Source: Cytophagales bacterium
GTDB lineage: Bacteria > Bacteroidota > Bacteroidia > Cytophagales > 172606-1
Direction of reading: 5' to 3'
NCBI GenBank assembly: GCA_030446715.1
Contig: JAUJMU010000004.1
Span: 443,036-507,035 of the forward strand
Length of the DNA stretch: 64,000 nucleotides
Shown: positions 1 through 9,624 of the stretch, piece by piece
Layout: each line of letters opens with the position of its first letter
Position numbering within the stretch: the stretch's first letter is position 1
The notes under the pieces: generated by a model
Seen by the model: only the letters and a program-made list of their open reading frames with translations
Told to the model about the DNA's origin: nothing
Databases searched by the model: none
Translations under genes and position numbers: made by a program

Positions 1-584
1 TTCTCCGGCCGCTTGATAACAAAAATAATTTATAATCTCCTTACCGCGTTTACCCGGCAACAACCTTCTTACCCGTGCATTTTTACAAATTTTTTTTCGG
101 ATGTTTAAAATAACAAACCTGCTTGCTTGATTTGTTATTATCCTTTTGCAGCCGGTGCTGCCCCTTTTTTGTTTTAAAACAAGTCCGGAAATTATATGCG
201 GACGGCAGGCGCTGAGGTGGGAAAATCATACGAAGGGCACCTGAGAACCGGCCAAAAACCACGAAGATTTACAAGCACTGTTTCCTGACAAGTGAAACCT
301 GCCTGACGACTTTCCAGCCCGGTCGGTAAGGATAAAGGATAGTGGTAACAACCGGCTGGGGCAAAAGAATATACCATTAAAAATATGTAACTTGCTTAAC
401 CGTTCCGTAAATCAGAAGAAAACGCATGACTGGCCGGCGGTTTCCCGGGAAATTTACCGGAGAGGGGCCCGGAGATTCCAGATGAATTTGCAAAGCTTAC
501 CGGCAGAGCAGTGAATTCTTCCCCTTGCTTCCCTGAAGTGTCCGGAAGAGAACTTTTCTGCTCTTCTCAAATTTTTAAGTCTTC
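1..584. other. Intergenic, no gene seen
   Basis: No convincing reading frame lies in this stretch. The one minus-strand open frame (about 192-377) has no family resemblance and atypical composition. The region is the upstream part of the DUF5916 gene; I could not fix a promoter. Confidence 0.5.
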
Positions 585-3248
585 ATGAATAAAATAAAAT
601 TGCTGGCGCTCCTTTTTAGCTTTATTTCCCTGACTGCTTACAGTACCCCCGCCGACTCAACCATTGTCCGGAAAAAATACTTTACCAAATCGTTTTCCGG
701 CAGCATTACCCTTGACGGCATACCCCAGGAGGAAGCATGGAACGCAGTGGAATGGGGTGGTGATTTTACCCAGGTTGAACCCCATGGCGGCAAGGCTCCT
801 TCCCAGCGGACCGATTTTAAGATTCTTTACGACGAAAAATTTCTGTACATCGCTTACCGGTGCCACGATCAGGCACCCGACTCCATCGTGAAGAGGATGG
901 GCCGGCGGGACGAGTTTCCCGGCGACTGGATCGAAATCAACATTGACAGCTACCATGACCTGCGCACGGCCTTTTCCTTTACTGTTTCCGTCTCCGGCGT
1001 ACGGGGTGATGAGTTTGTTTCCAACAACGGCAACAACTGGGACCGGAACTGGAATCCGATCTGGTTTGCCAAAACGCACGTGGATGACCAGGGGTGGACT
1101 GGTGAGGTAAAAATACCCTTCAGCCAGTTGCGTTACGGCAATGAGCCCGAAAAAGTCTGGGGCTTTCAGATCACAAGGCGCCTGTTCCGGCAACAGGAAC
1201 GTTCCTGCTGGCAGTACATTCCGCAAAACGCCGGAGTTTGGGTAAGCGGCTTCGGCCAGTTGCACGGCATTAAAAACATTCCCGTTCACCGGCAGGTTGA
1301 ATTAGCTCCCTACGTAACAGTCCAGGCGGATCGGTACAAAAGGGAAGAGGGCAATCCGTTCGCCACCGGTTCCGACAACCGGATCAGCGCCGGGCTGGAT
1401 GGAAAATTCGCCGTTACCAACGACCTCATTCTTGATTTTACCGTCAATCCCGACTTCGGACAGGTGGAGGCCGATCCCTCTCAGGTCCGGATTGATGGTT
1501 TTCAGAACTTTTTTGAGGAACGCCGGCCCTTCTTCATTGAAAGCCGCAACATTTTTGATTATCAGCTGACCGGCTCGGAAGCGGGCGGTGATTACGACAG
1601 TGATTTATTGTTTTACTCCCGCCGGATCGGCAGCTCCCCGCACAAATCCCCGGATGCAGGCAGCGGCGGATACGCGAGGTCTCCGCAGAATGCCTCTATC
1701 CTGGGTGCGGCCAAGTTCAGCGGAAAAACCAAAAAAGGGCTAAGCATTGGCATTCTGGAAAGCATCACCCAACGGGAGATGGCTACTATTGACCAGGGCG
1801 GGCAACGAAGGGATGAACTGGTGGAGCCGCTGACCAATTATTTCGTGGCAAGGGTGCAACAGGACTATAAGGAGGGCAACACCATTCTCGGGGGAATCAT
1901 TACAGGAGTCAACCGGGAGCAGGGTTTGCAGTCTCTTTTGCACCGCAATGCATTTTCCGGCGGATTGGATTTTGTCCATTTCTGGAAGAACCGCACCTGG
2001 TACCTGCGGGGCAATGCGATTTTCAGCCATGTGCAGGGCACCCGGGAGGCTATCCTCCTGACCCAGACCCGCTTTGAGCATCTTTTCCAGCGGCCCGGTG
2101 CTCCTGAAGTGTCTCTGGACAGCAGCCGTACCTCCCTCACCGGGGCAGGCGGCACCTTCCGGTTCGGAAAAACCGGCGGCAAGTCCGGCAGGCTGGGTCA
2201 GGTATTTAAATTCGAAACCGGACTTACCCTGCGTTCTCCGGGCCTGGAGTTGAATGACATCGGTTTTATGCTTACTTCCAATGAGATCAATCATTTTACG
2301 TGGGCCGGTTTTCATTTTCAGAAACCCGTTTCCATTTTCCGGAATGCGCGGCTTAATTACAACCACTGGTCAAGGTGGGATTATAACGGCCAGTTTCTTT
2401 ACCAGGCCTTCAACTTTAACTCCCATGCCACCTTCAAGAACTTCTGGCAAGCCGGCACCGGACTCACCTGGAACCCGTATGATGTCTCAAACAATGCCCT
2501 GAGAGGCGCTTCCTCTATCCGCCGCCCGGCCGGTATGGGCCACAACCTCTATGTTACCAGTGATACCCGCAAGAAGCTTTTCGTCAGTCTGAACATGTCT
2601 AATTTCTGGGGATTCGAAAACTCGGTAAAAGGCAATAATCTTGGGTTGTCGCTCATCGGGCAGCCGCTCAATGCCCTTCGGATCACCCTGAGTGGAGATT
2701 ATTCGTACAACTGGCGCCGGCAGGATCAGTTTGTAAGCAATATCACCGGCTACCATACAGCCCGGACCATCGTGGGCGAAGTACAACAAAATACCCTCCG
2801 GTTTACCGGCAGGCTGACTTTCAACATCACCCCCGATTTAACGCTGCAGTATTACGGGCAACCTTTCATTACCCGGCCGGTCTATTCCAACTTCGCTTAC
2901 GTGGCTGATCCCCTTGCCCGCCGGTACGACGACCGGTTTCGCAGCCTTACTCCCGGTGAAGTGACTTTAAGCAACGGCCGGTATGAGGTAGATGAAAACG
3001 CGGACGGCACAATGGATTACAGCTTCAGCCGGCCTGATTTCAATTTTGTTCAGTTCCGCTCCAATCTGATTGTGCGCTGGGAATACAAGGCAGGTTCCGA
3101 ACTTTTTCTGGTCTGGGCGCAGGGCAACACGGCCGATGCCGCCGACGAGCTCAATACCCGGCTGGCCGGCAGTTTATGGGAAAATGCTTTTGCGGAACAA
3201 TCCAGAAACAGTTTCCTGATCAAGTGGACTTACCGGTTTTTAAAGTAA
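585..3248 (+). CDS. CBM9-like/DUF5916 outer-membrane protein
   Basis: Intact 887-residue protein. Residues 1-20 form a signal peptide (basic MNK followed by a hydrophobic run). A carbohydrate-binding family 9-like beta domain follows at about 35-230 (ITLDGIPQEEAWNAVEW, DEKFLYIAYRCHD, DWIEINIDSYHD). The DUF5916 region runs from about 240 to the end, with the family hallmarks VNPDFGQVEADPS and FFEERRPFFIE. The C-terminus WTYRFLK is aromatic, as in outer-membrane beta-barrels. In the family the barrel sits in the outer membrane; substrate and reaction are not established. No partner gene adjoins it, the LytTR gene downstream being convergent. The ATG at 585 directly precedes the signal peptide. 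Its large intact frame argues for good base accuracy here. Confidence 0.88.
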   Translation: MNKIKLLALLFSFISLTAYSTPADSTIVRKKYFTKSFSGSITLDGIPQEEAWNAVEWGGDFTQVEPHGGKAPSQRTDFKILYDEKFLYIAYRCHDQAPDSIVKRMGRRDEFPGDWIEINIDSYHDLRTAFSFTVSVSGVRGDEFVSNNGNNWDRNWNPIWFAKTHVDDQGWTGEVKIPFSQLRYGNEPEKVWGFQITRRLFRQQERSCWQYIPQNAGVWVSGFGQLHGIKNIPVHRQVELAPYVTVQADRYKREEGNPFATGSDNRISAGLDGKFAVTNDLILDFTVNPDFGQVEADPSQVRIDGFQNFFEERRPFFIESRNIFDYQLTGSEAGGDYDSDLLFYSRRIGSSPHKSPDAGSGGYARSPQNASILGAAKFSGKTKKGLSIGILESITQREMATIDQGGQRRDELVEPLTNYFVARVQQDYKEGNTILGGIITGVNREQGLQSLLHRNAFSGGLDFVHFWKNRTWYLRGNAIFSHVQGTREAILLTQTRFEHLFQRPGAPEVSLDSSRTSLTGAGGTFRFGKTGGKSGRLGQVFKFETGLTLRSPGLELNDIGFMLTSNEINHFTWAGFHFQKPVSIFRNARLNYNHWSRWDYNGQFLYQAFNFNSHATFKNFWQAGTGLTWNPYDVSNNALRGASSIRRPAGMGHNLYVTSDTRKKLFVSLNMSNFWGFENSVKGNNLGLSLIGQPLNALRITLSGDYSYNWRRQDQFVSNITGYHTARTIVGEVQQNTLRFTGRLTFNITPDLTLQYYGQPFITRPVYSNFAYVADPLARRYDDRFRSLTPGEVTLSNGRYEVDENADGTMDYSFSRPDFNFVQFRSNLIVRWEYKAGSELFLVWAQGNTADAADELNTRLAGSLWENAFAEQSRNSFLIKWTYRFLK

Positions 3249-3482
3249 GAACTTATACTACGGTACATTCTGCTGATTGATCTCCCCCGCAACAAAACCG
3301 TATGGACTTCGCCTCTTGTCAAAGATCCGGATCGTGGCTGAGGCATCTGAAAGGGCACAAACTGCTGGCAAACAATCCCGGTTTTGCTCTTTCTTTCTGA
3401 ATCCCGGCCTGCTTGCAAAGGGTGCCCGCCGGAGCAAAACAAAGTTTTCATCAGCTTCCCCGGTCCGGCCGGTTTCCCTGTT

Positions 3483-4163
3483 TCAGTTCCTGAGGACCGC
3501 GGTGAGGTTTTGCCTGAAGGCTTCGCTTACAGGAATCTTTTTGTCTTTGATGGTGAGCTGATGCCTTTCGGCCTTTTCAATTTTATTGATTGCGACCACA
3601 AAGGACCGGTGCACCCGGACAAACTTCTGGGCAGGAAGCAGGTTAACGGCTTCCATAAAGGTGATGCGGGAAAGAACTTCTTTATCTCTCAGGGCAAAGG
3701 TCACGTAATTGCCGGTCGCCTCCAGATAAAGCAAATCCTCAAAACCGGCCTTCAGGTGTTCGTAGCCGGTTTTGATGTAGAAGTAATCCGCCGCATCGGT
3801 GGCGTATCGGGTGTTGTACAACTCCAGCGCCTTGTTACAGGCTTTGATGAACCGGGAAAAAGAAAAAGGTTTCAGCAGATAATCCACTGCATCCATTTCG
3901 TAACCCGTTGCGGCGTGTTCGGCATAAGCCGTGGTGAAGATCAGCAGCGGTTTTTTGGGTAAACTGTTGAAAAAATCAATGCCGGATATATCGGGCATTT
4001 TGATGTCAAGGAAAAGCAGATCGATGCTTTCCTGCTGCAGGTATTCCAGCGCCTTGAACGCATCCGTGAACTCGGCCTTCAGGTCCAGAAAAGGAACGCG
4101 GGAGGCGTGCGACCTGACTATATCAAGGGCAATGGGTTCATCATCAATGGCGATTGCTTTCAT
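3483..4163 (-). CDS. LytTR-family response regulator
   Basis: 226 residues. The receiver domain occupies about 1-120: acidic pair D7/D8, phospho-acceptor D53 in LFLDIKMPDISG, the FTTAYAEHA segment and the YLLKPF lysine. The LytTR DNA-binding domain is about 130-226 (FYIKTGYEHLKAGFEDLLYL, KFVRVHRSFVVAINKI). In Bacteroidota this architecture normally pairs with a LytS/YehU-type membrane histidine kinase encoded upstream. No kinase is present here, so the regulator looks orphaned. About 240 bp of gene-free DNA separates it from the toxin-antitoxin pair. Confidence 0.93.
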   Translation of the reverse strand: MKAIAIDDEPIALDIVRSHASRVPFLDLKAEFTDAFKALEYLQQESIDLLFLDIKMPDISGIDFFNSLPKKPLLIFTTAYAEHAATGYEMDAVDYLLKPFSFSRFIKACNKALELYNTRYATDAADYFYIKTGYEHLKAGFEDLLYLEATGNYVTFALRDKEVLSRITFMEAVNLLPAQKFVRVHRSFVVAINKIEKAERHQLTIKDKKIPVSEAFRQNLTAVLRN

Positions 4164-4407
4164 CCGGAAAAAGAGTTGTACGGGCGGATTCCTATAATTG
4201 CATGGTCAGGTGAACAAAAAATTCTTTGGCGGTTTCGCGGATAATCAGTTCGTGCCGGGAAAGGCAGGAATGGTAAGCTTGATGAATATTGTATGGTGGC
4301 AGTTTATTGTTTGGATAAAAAGATGCGACAAAATTCTTAACGGGATATTTAAAATCGTAAAGGATTCTGGAAATGATCATAGCATAGATGAGCACTAGCC
4401 GTGATTT

Positions 4408-4872
4408 TTAAATTGTGATAAGTTGATTGAGTGTAGCGAGACTATCAATTACCCGAATGCCCTGCTGCTGGCAGGAAACCGTAAAATCAGGATCATAGGT
4501 TGCCAGATAGGCGAATCCGTACTGGCGGCAGGCAGCTAGAATCTGCGCATCGTTAGGCAAAAGGTTGTACTGTTGCATCACAGCCGCTACTTCCGTAAGG
4601 GCGCAGCTGTGGTCGGTGGCGTAATGGAACTGGCGCAGAAACGGCGTTGGGTCGTATTGCTGCAGAAGAGCCGGTATCTGCTGGCTGCCCTTCAGGGTAC
4701 GTGGTGATTTTCCCGCAACGTCCCCCAGGTAGTGGTAAAGGAATTCACTGATCACCGTTCCGTTGATGAATAAGCGGTAATCCCGCAGGATAAGTTCGTT
4801 GAGTAAATCCGTCTGGCGGTTTTTGACATATTCCACCAAAACAGAACTGTCCAGGAAGATACTGACGGACAT
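4408..4872 (-). CDS. PIN-domain ribonuclease toxin (VapC type)
   Basis: 154 residues with the PIN fold signature: D8 in IFLDSSVL, E43 in VISEF, D108 in LPNDAQILA and D127 in LATYDPDF. These are the four acidic residues expected to bind metal in the RNase active site. It starts 3 bp after the stop of the upstream small gene, a typical toxin-antitoxin order. VapC enzymes cleave tRNA or rRNA; this one's target is unknown. It looks intact, unlike the other two toxin loci in the window. Confidence 0.85.
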   Translation of the reverse strand: MSVSIFLDSSVLVEYVKNRQTDLLNELILRDYRLFINGTVISEFLYHYLGDVAGKSPRTLKGSQQIPALLQQYDPTPFLRQFHYATDHSCALTEVAAVMQQYNLLPNDAQILAACRQYGFAYLATYDPDFTVSCQQQGIRVIDSLATLNQLITI

Positions 4873-4875
4873 GGG

Positions 4876-5109
4876 TTACTGGTTATAGTATTCATCCTCA
4901 TCCACCGGATTGTCGTACCTGGCAATCCCGGCAAATTGTTGAATCGTTGCCAGACGAGTACGGATTTCATCGGCTGCGGCCGGAGTTTCAGTAGCCTGCT
5001 GCCCGGTAGCCAGCACAATAATTTCCACTTCCCGGCCGGTAAATTCTTCGGGCAAATCAATCACGAGTTGCCGGTTTTGAGGAGTTCTGATCAATCTGAG
5101 GGCGTTCAT
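4876..5109 (-). CDS. Antitoxin partner of the PIN toxin
   Basis: 77 residues beginning MNALRLIRTPQNRQLVIDLP. The N-terminal half reads like the DNA-binding/antitoxin part of VapB- or DUF2281-like proteins (QLVIDLPEEFTGREVEIIVL). The acidic tail (NPVDEDEYYNQ) would suit toxin neutralisation. It lies immediately upstream of the PIN gene with a 3-bp gap, so the two are co-transcribed. The family assignment rests mainly on this context. Confidence 0.7.
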   Translation of the reverse strand: MNALRLIRTPQNRQLVIDLPEEFTGREVEIIVLATGQQATETPAAADEIRTRLATIQQFAGIARYDNPVDEDEYYNQ

Positions 5110-5149
5110 GTAGTGTTAAATGCTTGGTTCACTTCACATATCATGGAAA

Positions 5150-5325
5150 TTACGGATTATGCCGCAATTTTCGTTCAAAAGACGCCACAAATTCTTCAAA
5201 ACTATAGGCCACAAAACTTACTCCCGTAGCCAGGTGCAGTTCGTCTGAAAACGCTTTTTGTTCCGGATTTAGGCGGTCCCGACCCATTTTAACTTCTACC
5301 CTGATAAATTTACCATCCGAACGGC
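5150..5325 (-). pseudogene. C-terminal remnant of a VRR-NUC-like nuclease
   Basis: Minus-strand frame of about 58 codons, with no start, reading FIRVEVKMGRDRLNPEQ, then FSDELHLATGVSFVAYSFEEF, ending at TAA 5152-5150. The EVKMG...LNPEQ core is the K-containing strand of PD-(D/E)XK/VRR-NUC enzymes. The N-terminal half with the other catalytic residues is missing, because the frame runs into the opposite-strand fragment at about 5319. This is a broken remnant; the family call is by motif only. Confidence 0.55.
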
Positions 5326-5567
5326 GGCTGAATCAGGACAATGAATTTACGCTGCATTCAGATAATACTTCATATCCGCCCTTTACGCTGCCGGCCGAGG
5401 AGATCAGGGAAATCTGGTGGGTACGCGGCATTCTGACTACGCAGATACCGGCTAATTCCAATGAGGTGCAGGACCGGCTGATTGAGACGATTGAAATACT
5501 GGGGAAAACTACGGCCCATACCGAAAACCTCATTCAGCAACTGATTGCCAAAGTGACGGCAGACTAA
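5319..5567 (+). pseudogene. C-terminal remnant of an unrecognised gene
   Basis: An 83-codon plus-strand frame without a start, reading ERRLNQDNEFTLHS, then LPAEEIREIWWVRGILTTQ, ending LIAKVTAD and TAA. Codon use and amphipathic helices look coding, but I do not recognise the family. It abuts the nuclease remnant head to head, so the junction near 5319 is a rearrangement breakpoint. Confidence 0.45.
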
Positions 5568-5615
5568 GCTAAAAGCATCTGTGCAAAAATGAACACCAAT
5601 AGGAACACCAAAAGA

Positions 5616-5662
5616 AAACCGCTTAAAAATTCAGTTTATATATTACTGATTTTAAGCGGTTT
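5616..5662. repeat. 13-bp perfect inverted repeat (hairpin)
   Basis: AAACCGCTTAAAA at 5616-5628 pairs with TTTTAAGCGGTTT at 5650-5662. The intervening TCAGT/ACTGA adds further pairing with a small bulge. It is AT-rich at the tip and sits between two gene remnants. It may be a terminator for the plus-strand remnant ending 49 bp upstream, or an IS-associated structure. Confidence 0.6.
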
Positions 5663-5691
5663 ATTGCAGTATCAGTACTGCTCAATGTACC

Positions 5692-6105
5692 CGGGAACTG
5701 GAAAGCCTGCACCAAACCAAAACTGTGCTTAATAACCAGTTGCATGCCTTATCCCACACTCAGTTTGAGAGTAAATCGACGCAGAAAAGGCTGCAATCGA
5801 TGATCAGACTCCTTGACAAGCAGATTGAAAGCATTCAGAAAGAAGTTGCCCGGTTAGTGGAATCGGATCCGGAGCTGAAAAGAAAGCTCGGGCATATTAC
5901 TCAAATCAAGGGCGTCGGCTTAATGAGTGCCGTAACTGTAATTGCCGAAACCAACGGTTTTACACTCTTTGAGAACAGCAAACAGCTGGTGAGCTACGCC
6001 GGCTATGATGTTGTGGAGAATCAATCCGGCAAAAGAGCTGGGAAAACCGGTATTTCCAAAAAGGGAAATTACCGCATCCGGCGCATTTTGTGAGTATGCC
6101 GGAGA
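5692..6105 (+). pseudogene. IS110-family transposase, C-terminal fragment
   Basis: The frame is open from 5692 (RELESLHQTKTVLNNQ) through LGHITQIKGVGLMSAVTVIAE and QLVSYAGYDVVENQSGKRAGKTGISKKGN to IRRIL. This is the transposase_20 (IS116/IS110/IS902) part, with its GVG helix-hairpin-helix and G(Y)xP-like segment. Both ends are lost. The left side joins the hairpin region. On the right the frame hits TGA at 6092 and the homology appears to resume briefly before the IS21 end near 6106, suggesting IS21 inserted into it. Confidence 0.75.
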
Positions 6106-6187
6106 TGTTGAGCCAGGGGTAACGGTTCAATAGTGAGCCACCTTGAGCCACCTGTGGATAAGTGGCAGGCGGGTACAAAAGTAAAAA

Positions 6188-6931
6188 CTAGGCAGTTATT
6201 TCCGAGAGGTTTTTCCTTTTTCTCAAGGAGCCGCCTTTGAGTTCTATCCGGTGGGCCTGATGCAGGATACGGTCCAGGATAGCATCAGCAAGCGTAGGAT
6301 CAGCCAGATATTCATGCCACTTACTTACCGGTAGTTGAGAAGTGATGATGGTGGAGCCTTTGCCATGGCGGTCTTCCATCATCTCCAGTAAAATATAGCG
6401 GGAGCCTTTGTCAATGGGCGTAAGGCCAAAGTCATCAAGTATCAAAAGGTCCTGTTTCTCAAGACGCGTCATCTCCCGGCTGTAGGAGTTATCGGCCTGG
6501 GCCATCTTGAGTCGGGTAAGGAGTTTACTGGTACTCTGGTAGTATACCTTGTAGCCCTTCACGCAGGCCTGGTGTCCCAGCGCCGAAGCCAAAAAGCTTT
6601 TTCCAGCGCCGGTAGCGCCGGTAATAATCACATTCTCGTGCCGGTCCACAAAGCTGCAGTCGGACAAGCGTTGCCACTGGTTGGTGTCTAGATTACGGGC
6701 CGTCTGGTGATCCACGTCCGGTAAGGCGGCCTGGTAGCGGAAGCGGGCATTGGCAAGACTGCGGCGGATGTGATTCTGCCGGTGGTTCCACTCGGCTTCC
6801 AGTAAACAAGCAATCCATTCATCGGGCGTTAGCCGCTCAAAGGAACGGCTTTCCAGGCTGGTCTGAAAAGCAGTGGCCATGCCCGATAAGTTCATGGCTT
6901 TCATCTGGGAAAGAATTGTCTGGTGATTCAT
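6188..6931 (-). CDS. istB: IS21 helper ATPase IstB
   Basis: 247 residues, intact. AAA+ ATPase with Walker A GATGAGKS, Walker B LLILDDFG and sensor residues near ILDRILHQAHRIEL. IstB loads the IstA transposase on target DNA. The start MNHQTILSQMKAMNLSG gives the usual family length. It lies downstream of istA with about a 50-bp gap. Copy 2 of the same gene carries a 30-bp palindromic insert just after MKLSG that is absent here. Confidence 0.93.
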   Translation of the reverse strand: MNHQTILSQMKAMNLSGMATAFQTSLESRSFERLTPDEWIACLLEAEWNHRQNHIRRSLANARFRYQAALPDVDHQTARNLDTNQWQRLSDCSFVDRHENVIITGATGAGKSFLASALGHQACVKGYKVYYQSTSKLLTRLKMAQADNSYSREMTRLEKQDLLILDDFGLTPIDKGSRYILLEMMEDRHGKGSTIITSQLPVSKWHEYLADPTLADAILDRILHQAHRIELKGGSLRKRKNLSEITA

Positions 6932-6981
6932 TGAGAAGATATTTGGGGTAAGACAGATTAATTAGCAGGCGTGGCAACGTA

Positions 6982-8565
6982 TTATTGGTAATAAGCCTGT
7001 CCCCGGATATTGAGGTGCAGCGGAATAACCGGCGTATCTTCTCCGGCTGATTCAATCGCCTCAAGATGCTTGTCGAGAATCTCGAGCACGGTCCGGCAGG
7101 AGTAGTTCTGGTAGTGGAGCGCCCTTTGACAGGCTTTCCAGCCGGCCTTTGCCTACTTTCTTTTCTAGGGAGAGTACCTAAACAAGCTGGACCTTAAATC
7201 AGATGATTTAATCTGAGGTCCATACCCCTGCTCAGGGTGTTTCTTACTCTGAAGTATCCCTGAGATGAAGGCTTTGGTCTGAGGACCAACCTTAGCGGCC
7301 CACTGCTCAAAGCATTCTACGTTCCACTCGGCTACAAACCGGTGGGTGGAAGGCAGATGATGGGCCTGGGTGGAGTAGCCATACTGGCGGTAGTTTCGCT
7401 CGTGGACGGCAATGCGGTCGTAGCCCGAGTAAATCTCCACCAGTTGTTCATTGCAAGCGAGTTTCACCTGCTGGCCTACGTAGCGGAAAGGCACCGAGTA
7501 GTAATGCTTATCCGAGGATAGCAAGACGTGGGAGTTCTTCTGCACCCTGGCCAGACTATACTCCCTTATCTGGTAAGACTCCACCGGCAGGACTTGCAGA
7601 GCCGACTTTTCTACCTGTTCAAACAGACCTTTGCGGCTATAGGAGCGGTTCTGAAAACGGATCTGGTTGTAGACCGGCAGCAGCGAGTGGATGGCCTGGT
7701 TGAGCTGCTCGAGCGAGAAAAACACCTGATTCCGTAAAGGAGCAAACACACGCTGATAGGCCAAGTTCACGGCCCCTTCCACTAGTGATTTGTCGCATGG
7801 CTTTGCCGGACGGGCCGGCAGAACGGCCATTCCATAGTGGTGGGCAAAGTCCTCGAACGTCTCATTCAGCAGGGGTTCGTAGCGGGAGGCTTTGGTAACG
7901 GCCGCCTTCAGATTATCCGGCACTACTGCCCTTGGTACGCCGCCAAAGTAGCGCAAGGCGTTTTCAATGCCTTTGATCACAAAAGCTTTCTTCTGACTGG
8001 GCAGCGCTTCTATGTACGTGTACTGGCTAGCTCCCAGTACGCACACGAGTACTTCTACTTCCGTAACCTGACCACTTTGGGGATCGGTGATTGACAGCTT
8101 CTTGCCAGTAAAATCAACAAATAACTTCTCTCCGGCTGTGTGCTCAAGGTGCACATGCACCTTCCGGCTTTGCTGCCACTGACCGAAGTGATAACAGAAC
8201 TGGGTGTACTGGTAGCCCTCGGGATTCTTTTTCCGGTACTCTTCCCACAACAACCGTCGCGTCACCCCGTCGCGCCTTAATTCCTTTTTCAGGTATTCAA
8301 ACAGACTGGATAATATCCCGTAGCGGGAGGCATCCTTCTCGGGAGCATGTACTACTACAGGCGAAACGATTGCCGACAGTTCCCCTTCCGGCAGGGCCAG
8401 TAACTGCTGGTAACTCTGCCCCGATGACTGCACTTGTTTTAAGTACCTGATCAGCGTGGTCCTTGACAGGCGCAGCTGCCGGCTGACGGACTGGTTGGAA
8501 GATCCGCCAGCCTTCAGGCGGATGATATCTCGTAGCTTGTTCATTCTGATTCTCTTGTTGGCCAT
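6982..8565 (-). pseudogene. istA: IS21 transposase IstA, frameshifted (copy 1)
   Basis: The N-terminal 466 codons are open: HTH (LRLSRTTLIRYLKQV), then the DDE integrase core (EKLFVDFTGKKLSI; YGMAVLPARPAKPCDKSLVEGAV). The C-terminus is in other frames. A 33-bp palindrome at 7189-7221 precedes ACLGTL, and at least one further indel is needed to reach ACQRALHYQNYSC and the end AYYQ plus TAA at 6984-6982. An uninterrupted IstA would be about 515 residues. The palindrome also occurs at the same place in copy 2. Confidence 0.85.
7189..7221. repeat. Micro-palindrome insert, GGACC/GGTCC type, in istA copy 1
   Basis: 33 bp bounded by GGACC and GGTCC. On the coding strand the order is GGACC, a 5-nt one-sided bulge TCAGA, stem TTAAATCA, loop TC, stem TGATTTAA, then GGTCC. 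TCAGAT/ATCTGA is an alternative inner stem. It interrupts the frame between KKHPEQGY and ACLG. An identical 33-bp unit is at 55108-55140 in the diverged copy 2. Confidence 0.8.
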
Positions 8566-8723
8566 GGATGCTCCGGGTCTGTTTCAGCCCTAAAGCACTT
8601 ACTATTCAAGAGAAATCAAACACCCCTACTTAAACTGTTCACTTTGCTCCGGATTTTACGGCCTCCCTACCCGTAATCGGGTGTACAGCTTGCTCCGGAT
8701 TTCACTGTTCACTTTGCTCCGTA

Positions 8724-9624
8724 TTATTCAATGGAGTAATCTGGCACGTGCAGCGGAACGATACCGGGGGCTTGTTCACCGAGCAGGATACGGTTTACCA
8801 TAATCCCGAGGCACTGAGCAAATTGAAGTACCCACCGGAAGCTTGAGACCGTACATAGATTGCCCCAAGTTGTCCGGCTTGTTCATAATACTCCAGAGCA
8901 GCCTGTGCATGGGCGACGAGCGTGGCCGGGTTCTTCAGGCGCAGGGAGTCAGGCGCGAACTCAGGTGGGAGCCGGGCAGCAGCTTCCCTCACCACAAGCT
9001 GAGCCAGAAGTTCCCGGGTTAGTAAAATCCAGGGTTAAAGCGGGGAAGGATACTCGGCTAAATATTGCCCGAGCAAATACTGGTTGAGCGTGCCCACGTG
9101 ACGGGGCAGATACCAGAAAGAAAAGGCTTGTAGGTAAAGAGTGCCGATACGGGTTGATCGGCCAGTTTTTCCGATACTGAAGAATCGTTAAGCGAAGCGA
9201 GCCACTCCCACTTGTACTGCTCATCAGGAAAAGGTACGCTTTGCTGCAGGTAGGCCTCCACGTGATTGCCCAATTGCACGAGGTGCTCGAGTTCAACCGG
9301 CACTGCTTCCATCTGCCGCTGCACCTTGAGCTGCTCGATGAGGCGACTAGTAGTGGCAATCGTTTCCTTCATCTGCCGGGCTGTTTCCAGATGAGCTTTC
9401 CGTTGCTGCTCATCCAGCAGCTTCCGTCCTTGCCGCAGCAGCTGGAAGTAGGGCTGATAGATCGAATAGTATCGCATCAGGGCCAGCCCGCAGGTCCTGT
9501 GCCATTCCCTTGGATCACCACCTGAAAGGTATGCTTCCATCAGATTGTACTGCCGGCGGTTCATCTGGTGGTAATCCATTTCCAGTTCGGTGAGCATTGT
9601 TTGGAGCTGCGTACTGTCAGGCAT
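8724..9624 (-). pseudogene. Hypothetical protein, several frameshifts
   Basis: One decayed gene of about 300 codons. It starts MPDSTQLQTMLTELEMDYHQM at 9624, with a helical region rich in Q, E and R (LLDEQQRKAHLETARQMKE). An indel near 9125 switches to FSFWYLPRHVGTLNQYLLG. The frame then meets TAA at 9037-9035 and continues as TRELLAQLVVREAAARLPP and AALEYYEQAGQLGAIYVRS. A last indel leads to NRILLGEQAPGIVPLHVPD and TAA at 8726-8724. That final stop is formed by the end of the adjoining IS21. I do not recognise the family. It is predicted cytoplasmic and largely alpha-helical. Confidence 0.5.

Larger units (their letters stand above)
6106..8721 (-). mobile_element. IS21-family element, copy 1
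   Basis: istA-istB pair on the minus strand. The right end (about 8625-8721) carries repeated GGAGCAAAGTGAACAG-type boxes, the multiple-terminal-repeat layout of IS21. About 100 bp of it matches, inverted, the istB-side end of copy 2 (53955 onward). The left end is different (TGTTGAGCCAGG followed by TGAGCCACC repeats), so this copy seems chimeric or has lost its original istB-side end. It is inserted in an IS110 remnant on the left and abuts the end of a hypothetical gene on the right. Confidence 0.75.

Noticed and set aside
192..377. 61-codon minus-strand frame upstream of the DUF5916 gene
   Set aside because: Composition unlike protein and no recognisable motif.
4192..4398. Open frames on both strands between the LytTR and PIN genes
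   Set aside because: No domain, mutually overlapping, AT-rich by chance.
7262..7280. GGTC/GACC hairpin (TTGGTCTGAGGACCAA) in istA copy 1
   Set aside because: It encodes KVGPQTKAF, which is continuous and present in copy 2 without the pairing, so it is ordinary coding sequence and not an insert.
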